The notes beneath the pieces were generated by a model that worked only from the letters and a program-made list of their open reading frames with translations, was not told the origin of the DNA and did no database searches. Shown here in pieces: positions 16,214 through 23,751 of a stretch of DNA of 27,918 nucleotides. Made by a program: the position numbers and the translations under genes. The DNA comes from DATNBT01 sp964579765 (GTDB lineage Bacteria; Acidobacteriota; Vicinamibacteria; Vicinamibacterales; CAVVIG01). The stretch is taken from the NCBI GenBank assembly GCA_964579765.1, contig CAZOIK010000222.1:1-27918 (forward strand), written 5' to 3'. Each line of letters begins with the position of its first letter. The first letter of the stretch is position 1.

Positions 16214-18250
16214 ATGGCCAAAGCATTCCGGACGCTCGGGGTGGTGGGTGCGGGGAACATGGGCAGCGGCATCGCCCAGAAAATGGCGACCGAGGGCTTC
16301 GACGTCGTGCTCGTCGACGTGGACGACGCCAAGGTCGCGCGAGGCGTCGCCGCCATCGAGCGGACGCTCGCCGAAGCGGTCGATCGCGGCATCATGCGGA
16401 CGGACAGAACCGCGGCCATCCGCGATCGGATTCACGGCACGGCCAGCTTCGACGATCTCCGCGAGGCCGATCTCGTCGTCGAAGCCGTGTTCGAGGATCG
16501 GGCACTCAAGCACGACGTGTTCCGCACGCTGGACCGGGTGTGCCGTCCGGATGCGATCCTCGCCACCAATACGTCGTCGTACCTCGTCAGCGACATCGCG
16601 TCGGCCGTGCAGACGCCCGCGCGCGTGCTCGGGCTGCACTACTTCTTTCATCCGGCCAAGAACCGGCTGGTCGAGGTCATTGCCGGCGCGGCGACGGAGC
16701 CGCAGGTCTTCGACCGCGCGTGGACCCTGCAGGTGCGGCTCGGCAAAATTCCCATCGCGTCGCGCGACGCCAGCGGCTTCGTCGTCAACCGCTTCTTCGT
16801 CGTGTGGCTGATGGAGGCGATCCGCGTTCTCGAGGAGGGAATCGCGAGCGCGATTACCATCGACGAGATCGCCAAGCGCACGTTCGGCGTCGGCATGGGG
16901 CCGTTCGAGCTGATGAACGTCAGCGGCGTGCCGATCGCGCTGCACGCCTCGACGACGATTGGCGGCGCGTTCGGACCGCTCTACGGCCCCGCTGCGCTGC
17001 TGCGGCGTCAGGTCGAGAGCGGTCAGCTCTGGTCGCTCGGCGGCACGGTGGACGCCAACGCCGAGCAGTCGGTCGCCGATCGAATGCTCGCGGGCGTCTT
17101 CCTGGCCGCGTCGGCGCTCGTGGACGAAGGCGTCGGGACGAAAGAGGACGTTGACATCGGCGCGCGCGTCGGGCTTCGCTGGCCGGCGGGGCCGTTCGAG
17201 ATGATGAACCGCCGCGGCACGGCCCGTGCGCTCGAGCTCGTGACGATGCTGGCCTCGCGCTGGCGCATGAAGGTGCCGCAGGTGCTTGAACGGGCCGGTC
17301 GCGCGAATGAACCCGTGCCACTGGAGCTGGTCGCCTCCGGCCGCCGCGACGGCGTGACGACCATCACGATCAATCGCCCCGACGTCATGAACGCGCTGAA
17401 TGAAACCGTCGGCGCCCAGCTCGAGGCCGCGTTCATGCAGGCGTCACGCGACGCGACGACCACGGGCATCGTCCTCGCTGGTGCGGGACGCTCCTTCGTC
17501 GCGGGCGCCGACATCCGGTTTTTCATCCGCAACATCGAGCGCCACAATCTCGACCGCACCGAGCAGTTCACGGAGCAGCTGCAGGCGCTGCTGCTCTCGA
17601 TCCAGAACTGCCCGAAGCCGGTCGTGGCACGCATCCACGGCCTCGCCCTCGGCGGCGGCGTCGAGCTCGCCCTCGCCTGCGACTACATCGTCGCCACGCC
17701 GGACGCGACGCTCGGATTTCCCGAAACGGGCATCGGGATCTATCCGGGTCTAGGCGGCACGCAGCGGACGACGCGGAGAATCGGGACGGGGTTGACGAAA
17801 TGGCTGGTGCTGACCGGACGGATCATCAGAGCGGACGAAGCGCTTGCCATCGGCCTCATCGACGCCATCGCGCCGCCCGAAGAACTCGACGCCGCGGTGA
17901 AAACGCTGCTCGCGGGCGGACCGGCCGTCGAACGCCGTGCTGCTCCGCCGCCTCAGGCGTACCGGGCGCTCGCCGACTTCTTCGACGCCAACGACGTCGA
18001 GACGATCAGACGTGGGCGCGCGCACACGGGCGGCAGCGCGCAATTGGAGGCGGCGATGAACGCCGTCGGGACGAAAGCGCCGATCGCGCTGCGGCTCGCC
18101 GCATCGCTCATCGACGAGAGCGCGCGCGTGTCACTCGAGGAAGGTCTGCGGATGGAAGTTGCACACCTGCGCGAGATCTTCTCGACGAAGGACGCGCTGG
18201 CCGGCCTGCTCAGCATCGGCAAAGAGCGGCCGGTGTTTGAAGGCGCGTAG
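16214..18250 (+). CDS. Fused 3-hydroxyacyl-CoA dehydrogenase / enoyl-CoA hydratase
   Basis: A 678-residue bifunctional beta-oxidation enzyme. Residues 1-185 are the NAD-binding domain (GVVGAGNMGSG at 9-19); 186-365 hold two C-terminal HCDH repeats; 370-570 is the crotonase-type hydratase, with a helical tail to 678. Dehydrogenase catalytic residues S121, H142, E154 and N192 match human S137, H158, E170 and N208 in spacing. Hydratase glutamates E484 (GGGVE) and E504 (FPETG) match rat crotonase E144 and E164. The order dehydrogenase then hydratase is opposite to FadB/FadJ and is the order of the archaeal crotonyl-CoA hydratase/3-hydroxybutyryl-CoA dehydrogenase. ATG 16214 gives the usual MAKxFRTLGVVGAG start. 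Fatty acid or short-chain acyl-CoA degradation is likely. Confidence 0.95.
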   Translation: MAKAFRTLGVVGAGNMGSGIAQKMATEGFDVVLVDVDDAKVARGVAAIERTLAEAVDRGIMRTDRTAAIRDRIHGTASFDDLREADLVVEAVFEDRALKHDVFRTLDRVCRPDAILATNTSSYLVSDIASAVQTPARVLGLHYFFHPAKNRLVEVIAGAATEPQVFDRAWTLQVRLGKIPIASRDASGFVVNRFFVVWLMEAIRVLEEGIASAITIDEIAKRTFGVGMGPFELMNVSGVPIALHASTTIGGAFGPLYGPAALLRRQVESGQLWSLGGTVDANAEQSVADRMLAGVFLAASALVDEGVGTKEDVDIGARVGLRWPAGPFEMMNRRGTARALELVTMLASRWRMKVPQVLERAGRANEPVPLELVASGRRDGVTTITINRPDVMNALNETVGAQLEAAFMQASRDATTTGIVLAGAGRSFVAGADIRFFIRNIERHNLDRTEQFTEQLQALLLSIQNCPKPVVARIHGLALGGGVELALACDYIVATPDATLGFPETGIGIYPGLGGTQRTTRRIGTGLTKWLVLTGRIIRADEALAIGLIDAIAPPEELDAAVKTLLAGGPAVERRAAPPPQAYRALADFFDANDVETIRRGRAHTGGSAQLEAAMNAVGTKAPIALRLAASLIDESARVSLEEGLRMEVAHLREIFSTKDALAGLLSIGKERPVFEGA

Positions 18251-18253
18251 GGG

Positions 18254-18571
18254 TCAGCAGCAGGAGCAGCCGGTCGTGCAGCGAGCGCGCTGCTGGATCG
18301 TGCCGGCGTCGTCTGCGATTGTGACGCCGATGCGGCGGCCGTCTTCGAGCTGCAGCGTGAGACGAGCGCCGATGAGGCTGTTGAGGTCGTCGGCCGCGCC
18401 GTCACCTGCAAGCGCAATCGATCCTTCGACGCTGCGCTGCATCGGAATCGGCAGGCCGTTGCCGTCGAAGATGCCCTGGAACACCTTGATCCGGTAGCCG
18501 ACCTTCCGGAGCACGAGGCTGTTCAGCAGCAGTTCGCCAGTCCCCGAACATTCTTCAACCAGCTTCACCAT
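18254..18571 (-). CDS. Hypothetical protein with Cys-rich C terminus
   Basis: A 105-residue protein, unrecognised. It begins MVKLVEECSGTGELL and ends with RARCTTGCSCC, four cysteines in the last eight residues. The middle, with alternating hydrophobics (YRIKVFQGIFDGNGLPIPM, LTLQLEDGRRIGVTI), looks like a small beta barrel or PilZ-like fold, but I cannot assign one. No signal peptide or membrane segment. The start at 18571 is chosen because the upstream frame crosses the divergent moxR gene. The Cys cluster might bind metal or form disulfides. It is divergent from the moxR operon with 52 bases between starts, and convergent with the HCDH-ECH gene with 3 bases between stops. Confidence 0.65.
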   Translation of the reverse strand: MVKLVEECSGTGELLLNSLVLRKVGYRIKVFQGIFDGNGLPIPMQRSVEGSIALAGDGAADDLNSLIGARLTLQLEDGRRIGVTIADDAGTIQQRARCTTGCSCC

Positions 18572-18623
18572 AAGACCGATTCTAGTATGATGCAGCCTCA
18601 CTTTCGACCGTTCCAGGGCACCC

Positions 18624-19664
18624 ATGCATCCTGAGCTCATTGAAGCGATCGACCTGCACAAGGCCATCGTCGCCGAAGCCGGCAACGCGCTCATCGGCTA
18701 CGAAACCGAGAAGACGCTGGCCAACGTCGTCCTGCTCTCCGAGATTCCGACGACCTACGACAAGGACGAAAAGCGGCAGGTGAACGCAGGCAACCTGCTG
18801 CTGCGCGGCGTGCCTGGCGTCGGCAAGACGTTCTTCGGCGTGATCCTTGCGGCGATCAGCAACGCGAAGTTCGCGCGGCTCCAGGGCCGCGCCGACCTGC
18901 AGCCGACCGAAGTGGTCGGCTTCCAGATGATCAACCCGGCGACCGGCGAGTTCATGACCGAGTTCGGCCCGCTCGCCTCGGCCGAAGTGATCCTGCTCGA
19001 CGAGATCAACCGCATTCCGCTCAAGTCGCAGAGCGCGTTCCTCGAAGGCCTGCAGGATCGCACCGTCACCGTCGGCAAGACGACGTACGACCTCCCGGCG
19101 TTCAGCTTCGCGATTGCGACGATGAACCCGGTCGAGCTCGGACAGGGCACGTTTCCTCTGTCGGAAGCGGCGACGGATCGATTCGCCATCCTCGTCAACA
19201 TCGCGTACCTGCCGCCCGAGGAGGAGCAGAAGCTCGTCAGCTTCGACTTCAAGAAAGTCCGGCTGAACGCGCTGATGTCGAAAGAGCGCATCATCGAGCT
19301 GCGCTCGGTGATCACGCGCGAGGTCTTCCTGCATCCCGCGCTCGCGAAATACATCCGCCGGCTGGTCGGCGCGACGCGTCCGTACAACGCCGAAACCGAA
19401 TGGCACTACCGCTCGCCGTCCGAGCTCGTCGAGAAGTGCGTCGATCTCGGCGCTTCTCCCCGCGCGACCATCTGCTGGGGCCGGCTCGTGAAAGTGTGGA
19501 CGCTCCTCAAAGGCGGCCGCGCCGAAGTGTATCCGGAGGACGTGCAGGATCTGGCCCGGTACATCCTCGGCCACCGCGTGTGGCTCGGCCCGCACGCCGC
19601 GAGCCACGGCGTTACCACTGAGATGGTGATTGACGATATCGTGGACAAAGTCCCGGTCCCGTAA
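18624..19664 (+). CDS. MoxR-type AAA+ ATPase
   Basis: A 346-residue ATPase of the MoxR family, chaperone-like, usually working with VWA-domain partners in assembly or stress functions. Walker A is GVPGVGKT at residues 62-69, Walker B is VILLDE at 122-127, sensor 1 is N168 in ATMNPVE, and the candidate arginine finger is R186 in the FPLSEAATDRF segment, which is the MoxR signature. The C-terminal lid domain starts around residue 225. It is the first gene of a six-gene same-strand cluster and ends three bases before the DUF58 gene. Confidence 0.93.
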   Translation: MHPELIEAIDLHKAIVAEAGNALIGYETEKTLANVVLLSEIPTTYDKDEKRQVNAGNLLLRGVPGVGKTFFGVILAAISNAKFARLQGRADLQPTEVVGFQMINPATGEFMTEFGPLASAEVILLDEINRIPLKSQSAFLEGLQDRTVTVGKTTYDLPAFSFAIATMNPVELGQGTFPLSEAATDRFAILVNIAYLPPEEEQKLVSFDFKKVRLNALMSKERIIELRSVITREVFLHPALAKYIRRLVGATRPYNAETEWHYRSPSELVEKCVDLGASPRATICWGRLVKVWTLLKGGRAEVYPEDVQDLARYILGHRVWLGPHAASHGVTTEMVIDDIVDKVPVP

Positions 19665-19667
19665 GTC

Positions 19668-20594
19668 ATGGCTGAGGTGCAGGCCGCGGCGGCGCCGCCG
19701 CTGGTCAATCTGTCGGAAATCGCCGAAATCGAGCTCTTCATTCTCAAACGGATGAAGGAGTTCACGCTCGGCGACCACACGAGCGTGTTCAAGGGCTCCG
19801 GCTTCAACTTCGTCGGCATCCGCGATTGGGAGCCGGGCGACCGCATGTCGTCGATCGACTGGGCGCAGAGCTCGCTCACCAACTTCAGCCCGCTCATCAC
19901 GCGCGAGTTCGAGCAGGACAGCAACGCGACGATTGTCGCCGTCGCGGACGCGTCGATGTCCACGCGCTGCGGCGTGAACGGCACGCCTATCGCGGCCGCC
20001 ATCGCACGCGCCGTCGCGGCCGTCGGACTCTCGGCCGTCTTCTTCCAGGATCAATTCGGGCTGATCACGTTCGACGACCGGTTCCGGCAGATGGCCGCGG
20101 CGCGGCCGCGCATCGGCAAGCCGCACGTCATCTACTGTCTCGACCTCTACCAGCAGTTCAAGACGACGGACGCGGGCGGGCGGCCACCCGACGTGGCGGC
20201 GACCATTGAGGGCCATCTCCGCAAGACGTCGATGGTGCCGGTGATTTCGGACTTCCTGCTGCCCGACGTCGAGCGCGTGATTCGGGAACTCTCGCTCATC
20301 AGCGGAATGCACGACGTGTTTCTCATGATGGCCGACGTGCGGTTTGCCTATCAGCTGCCGTCGGCGTCGGCCGGCTGGATAGAGACCTTCGACGTGGAGA
20401 CGGGCAGCACCCGCGTGGTGTCACGCCGCGAGTTCGCGCGGATGGCCGCGCGCGTCGAAGAGTGGCAGGCGCACGTCGCGGCGCTCGCGCGTGACAACGA
20501 TCTCGATCTGGTCCGCGTCGGCCTCGATCGCTGGGAAATGGAAACCACGCTCGTCGAGTTTGCCCGCGAGCGACGGTTGCGGAAGTTTCGGTGA
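19668..20594 (+). CDS. DUF58 domain protein with VWA-like fold
   Basis: A 308-residue protein of the DUF58 family. The signature RDWEPGDRMSSIDWA (residues 52-66) corresponds to the usual REYxxGDDxRxIDW. A VWA metal-site-like motif DASMS is at residues 94-98. No membrane segment is visible, so it is probably cytoplasmic or membrane-associated. DUF58 genes follow moxR in most bacteria and are thought to be its partner or adapter. It starts four bases after moxR, so the two are co-transcribed. The last 60 residues are helical and charged. Confidence 0.9.
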   Translation: MAEVQAAAAPPLVNLSEIAEIELFILKRMKEFTLGDHTSVFKGSGFNFVGIRDWEPGDRMSSIDWAQSSLTNFSPLITREFEQDSNATIVAVADASMSTRCGVNGTPIAAAIARAVAAVGLSAVFFQDQFGLITFDDRFRQMAAARPRIGKPHVIYCLDLYQQFKTTDAGGRPPDVAATIEGHLRKTSMVPVISDFLLPDVERVIRELSLISGMHDVFLMMADVRFAYQLPSASAGWIETFDVETGSTRVVSRREFARMAARVEEWQAHVAALARDNDLDLVRVGLDRWEMETTLVEFARERRLRKFR

Positions 20595-20595
20595 T

Positions 20596-20650
20596 CGGCG
20601 GGCCTGAAAGGGCCGCCCTACGAACGTGGCGCGGGCCTTTCAGGCCCGCG
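20596..20650. repeat. REP-like palindromic element, copy A
   Basis: Two hairpins in the gap between the DUF58 and BatD-like genes. The first is GGCGGGCC-tgaaa-GGGCCGCC (20597-20617, one mismatch) followed by CTACG; the second is CGCGGGCCT-ttc-AGGCCCGCG (20630-20650), a perfect 9-base stem. The unit at 20596-20622 agrees with copy B at 26 of 27 bases. The two hairpins are arranged as an inverted pair, as in bacterial REP/BIME elements. Confidence 0.7.
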
Positions 20651-20661
20651 TTGAGGTGGAG

Positions 20662-21867
20662 ATGAAACGACTGACGCTCCTTCTTCTTCTCGCGCTTGCC
20701 GCCCCGGCCGCGGCGCAGCCGCCCAAGGCGTTCACGCAGGCGCGCCAGCCGGGCGACGTGGAAACGGATCCGATCCGCTGCTTCTGGAAGACGGATCGCG
20801 CGTCGGTCGTCGTCGGCGAGCACTTCACGGTCGTGCTGACGTGCGGGATCATCGACACGGACAAGATCAAGGCGGTGCCCGATTTCAACCAGCTCGAGCC
20901 GTCCACGATCGGCCTGCAGCCGTTCGAGGTCGTCAAGGGCGTGCGCCACGAGGACATCCGGTCGGCGCCGTGGCGCTACGTCCAGTATGAATACACCGTG
21001 CGCACGATCGCCGAGGGCCTGTTCGACAAGGATCTCAACCTGCCGCCGGTGAAGATTACGTATCACATCCAGTCGTCGGTCGGCGGCGGCGAGACGGGCC
21101 GCGATCAAACCTATCAGCTGCCGGCGATCCCGATGCACATCGCGTCGCTCGTGCCGCAGAAGGCCACCGAGATCCGCGACGCGACGATGGACACGTTCGG
21201 AGACATCGAAACGCGCCGCGTCCGGTCAACCGGCGAGTACGTGGCCGCGGCCATCGCGTTCGGCTTCGCTGTCGTCTTTCTCGGCTTGGCCGTCGTCCGC
21301 GTCGTGAGTCGCTATCGCATCCGCACGCCTGCGGCACAACGACCGCTTGGCCTCGGCGCGGTGTTGAACGGCTGCTTGCGTGAAGCCGCGCGCGTCAAGG
21401 CCGACGCCGCGGGCGGCTGGACGCCCGAATTGGCCGCACGCGCGCTGACCGTGCTGCGCATCGGCGGCGCGGTCGCGCTGGAACGGCCGGTCGCACAGAC
21501 GATCGTGGACACGCACGTGCCCGCGCGCGACGGCCAGCTCGCGCTGCGCAAGGGCCTGCTGCGTCCGCGCCGCGCGCTCGTCTCGAACGCGACCACACCC
21601 GGCACGATCGCGCGGTCGCTGGCCACGTCCAACGGCCACGGTCCCGACGCCCGGGCGGCCGCGACGCTGAAGGACCTCGAGGATGCGCTGGCGACGTTCA
21701 GCGCCGCGCGCTACAGCCGCGACGGGAAGCTCGACGGTCCGGCGCTCGACGGGGCCCTCGACACCGGCGTCGGCGCGCTCAAGCAGCTTCGTACGGCCGC
21801 GACATGGCCGATGCGGATGCTGCGCTCGGTGACGAGGCGATCGAGCGAGGTGCTCTGGGCGCGATGA
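20662..21867 (+). CDS. BatD-like exported membrane-anchored protein
   Basis: A 401-residue protein with a signal peptide at residues 1-19 (MKRLTLLLLLALAAPAAAQ), an extracytoplasmic region to about 190, one membrane segment at about 195-217 (AAAIAFGFAVVFLGLAVVRVV) and a cytoplasmic tail of about 180 residues. The periplasmic part has beta-rich segments such as DRASVVVGEHFTVVLTCGI and TYHIQ, as in BatD/oxygen-tolerance proteins; the match is by layout and context, not by strong motif. I chose ATG 20662 with GAGG eight bases or less upstream; an upstream GTG would read through the repeat. It overlaps the next gene by four bases (ATGA). Confidence 0.75.
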   Translation: MKRLTLLLLLALAAPAAAQPPKAFTQARQPGDVETDPIRCFWKTDRASVVVGEHFTVVLTCGIIDTDKIKAVPDFNQLEPSTIGLQPFEVVKGVRHEDIRSAPWRYVQYEYTVRTIAEGLFDKDLNLPPVKITYHIQSSVGGGETGRDQTYQLPAIPMHIASLVPQKATEIRDATMDTFGDIETRRVRSTGEYVAAAIAFGFAVVFLGLAVVRVVSRYRIRTPAAQRPLGLGAVLNGCLREAARVKADAAGGWTPELAARALTVLRIGGAVALERPVAQTIVDTHVPARDGQLALRKGLLRPRRALVSNATTPGTIARSLATSNGHGPDARAAATLKDLEDALATFSAARYSRDGKLDGPALDGALDTGVGALKQLRTAATWPMRMLRSVTRRSSEVLWAR

Positions 21868-22961
21868 TGCCTGTCCGCGAACTGCTCTACGAGGTGCGCA
21901 ACACGATCGGCGACTGGATGTCGCTGCGCCCGGCCGATCTGCATTTCGATCAGTCGTGGGCTGCCATCCTCGTGCTCGTCGTGCTCGTCGCGATCGCGGG
22001 CCTGATGCTGCTCGCCCGCGGGCTGCGCCGCGAGCGGGCTGGGCGGACGCACGTCGCCCTGCCGGCGGTCCTGCCCGTGATGCGCGGCTCGCGGTTCGCC
22101 GTCCTCCGGCACGCCGCCTTCTTCGTCTTCCTGCTCGGGCTGCCGTTCTTCGCCCTCGCCCTCGCCGATCCCCACACGGCGTTCACCCGCGAGGAGACGT
22201 CCTATCCAGGCCGGCGCATCGCGCTGCTGGTAGACGGCTCGTCGAGCATGGTGATGAAGTTCGAGACCAAGACGCTGAAGACGCCGGAGAACCGCGCGTT
22301 CTACACGGCTGTCGCCGCCGCCGAGCACTTCATGCGCCTGCGGATGAACGGGCGGTACCACGATCTGATCGCGCTCATCCAGTTCGGCAACGAAGCCTAC
22401 GTGGTCACGCCGTTCACGACGGACTACGAGAACATCATGCTGAGCATTCGCCTGATCAGCAGCCCGAAGGAGTGGGGCAACTTCAACGACTGGGGCACCA
22501 CGATCATGCAGGGGCTGAACCAGGCGACGCAGCTCTTCCGCGCGTTCGACTTCGTCAACGCCGCCGGCAACGCCATGATCATGTTCACCGACGGCCGCGA
22601 CGACGAGAAGGATCTGAAAGGCAAGCCGATTGAGGCCGTCGTCGCCGACATGAAGAAATACAAGATTCCGGTCTTTATGATCAGGACCGGCTACGACCTG
22701 CACGAGGGGCAGATCCCGACGGACAAGCTGTGGAAGCCGATTGTCGAGCAGACCGGCGGCCGCTTCTACGCCGCCGACAGCGAGCAGGCGATTCTTCGCG
22801 CCGAGGACGAAATCGACAAGCTCGCCACCGGCAAGATCGAGGTGCGCGAGTACACCGCGCAGCGGCCGCGGTTCGACGGCTACGCCCTCATCGCGATCGC
22901 GCTCTGGCTGAGCGCCGGCGTGATGAAACTCGGATTCAGAAGCTTTCGAACGTTCCCCTGA
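21864..22961 (+). CDS. VWA domain membrane protein (BatA/BatB-like)
   Basis: A 365-residue inner-membrane protein with two N-terminal membrane segments (about 33-52 and 80-101), a von Willebrand A domain (about 118-320) and a C-terminal membrane segment near 340-360. The metal site is DGSSS at residues 124-128, with WGTTIM as likely third loop and MFTDGRDD as the strand 4 acidic loop. The VWA domain faces the periplasm if both first helices cross the membrane. Such proteins pair with MoxR in Bat loci. A distinctive feature is the extended loop after the metal site, MKFETKTLKTPENRAF. It is coupled to the BatD-like gene by an ATGA overlap. Confidence 0.88.
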   Translation: MMPVRELLYEVRNTIGDWMSLRPADLHFDQSWAAILVLVVLVAIAGLMLLARGLRRERAGRTHVALPAVLPVMRGSRFAVLRHAAFFVFLLGLPFFALALADPHTAFTREETSYPGRRIALLVDGSSSMVMKFETKTLKTPENRAFYTAVAAAEHFMRLRMNGRYHDLIALIQFGNEAYVVTPFTTDYENIMLSIRLISSPKEWGNFNDWGTTIMQGLNQATQLFRAFDFVNAAGNAMIMFTDGRDDEKDLKGKPIEAVVADMKKYKIPVFMIRTGYDLHEGQIPTDKLWKPIVEQTGGRFYAADSEQAILRAEDEIDKLATGKIEVREYTAQRPRFDGYALIAIALWLSAGVMKLGFRSFRTFP

Positions 22962-22980
22962 GCGCCTGGAGCATTCGAGG

Positions 22981-23035
22981 GTAGGGCGACCCTTTCTGGG
23001 TCGCGCGTCGGCGGGCCTGAAAGGCCCGCCCTACG
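22981..23035. repeat. REP-like palindromic element, copy B
   Basis: The 86-base gap after the VWA gene holds two hairpins: GCGACCC-tttct-GGGTCGC (about 22986-23004) and GGCGGGCC-tgaaa-GGCCCGCC (23010-23030, perfect 8-base stem). The whole is bounded by GTAGGGC at the left and GCCCTAC at the right, so it can fold as a cloverleaf. The unit 23009-23035 matches copy A at 26 of 27 bases. The GGAGGA ribosome site of the next gene begins on its last base. Confidence 0.75.
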
Positions 23036-23047
23036 GAGGATCGACCG

Positions 23048-23740
23048 ATGAAAGGCATCACCGGGTACGTGCTCGCCGCCGTCGTGCTCGCGCTCGCCGG
23101 CACGGGGCTGATGTTTGCCGGCAACCTCGATCGCGATCTCGCGACCGCCCAGGAGCGCGTCGCCGCGCAAAAGTACGACCAGGTCGAGCCGACGTACGAG
23201 ACGGCGGAGAAATACTACGACTACGCCAGCCACTTGCCCGGCCTCGGCGACGGCCCCGCGAACGAGATCCGCACGCGGCACGCGGCGCTGCACTACTGGC
23301 AGAAGGACTACGCCGACGTGCTGCCGCAGCAGACCGATCCCGTCGGCGCCGTCGCGCAGGACAACACCGATCTGCAGCTCATCGTCGCCAACGCGGTGTT
23401 TCGCATCGCGCAGTCCCAGATGAAAGACAAGGAATCGACGATCGCCGCACTCGACCAGGGCATCGCCGCTTACGTCTCCGTACTGAAGAACAACCCGAAG
23501 AACCAGGACGCCGCGTATAACTTCGAGCTGCTCGTCCGCCTGCGGGACGAAATCGACAAGGGCAAACGCAAGCCTGGACCGACCGAGCTCGTGCTAAAGG
23601 GACCGGATGGCGCCGCCGGCTCGCCGCCGCAGATCGACAGCTCGATGAGCGACTTCAAAATCTACATACCGCTCGAGCAGCAGGAGCGGCAGGATCAGGG
23701 CGTCGCCGGCAAAGCCGCTCCGGGGAAACGAAAAGGGTAG
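23048..23740 (+). CDS. Membrane-anchored TPR-like protein (BatC-like position)
   Basis: A 230-residue protein with an N-terminal hydrophobic segment (residues 5-25, anchor or signal) and then an alpha-helical domain. Pairs of helices such as LATAQERVAAQKYDQVEPTY and TIAALDQGIAAYVSVLKNNP, followed by NQDAAYNFELLVRLRDEI, resemble tetratricopeptide repeats. The last 50 residues are polar and low in structure. ATG 23048 follows GGAGGA at seven bases. In Bat operons a TPR protein (BatC/BatE) lies beside the VWA genes, which is the basis for the inferred role as a periplasmic scaffold. Function not established. Confidence 0.75.
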   Translation: MKGITGYVLAAVVLALAGTGLMFAGNLDRDLATAQERVAAQKYDQVEPTYETAEKYYDYASHLPGLGDGPANEIRTRHAALHYWQKDYADVLPQQTDPVGAVAQDNTDLQLIVANAVFRIAQSQMKDKESTIAALDQGIAAYVSVLKNNPKNQDAAYNFELLVRLRDEIDKGKRKPGPTELVLKGPDGAAGSPPQIDSSMSDFKIYIPLEQQERQDQGVAGKAAPGKRKG

Positions 23741-23751
23741 ATCGCCGATCG

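Noticed and set aside
18582..20312. 576-residue minus-strand ORF opposite moxR and DUF58
   Set aside because: Low-complexity charged translation; the plus strand encodes two intact conserved families.
20595..20661. Rho-independent terminator ending the operon after DUF58
   Set aside because: Strong hairpins but no T run, and the following genes are the expected Bat-like partners on the same strand; a repeat element explains it better.
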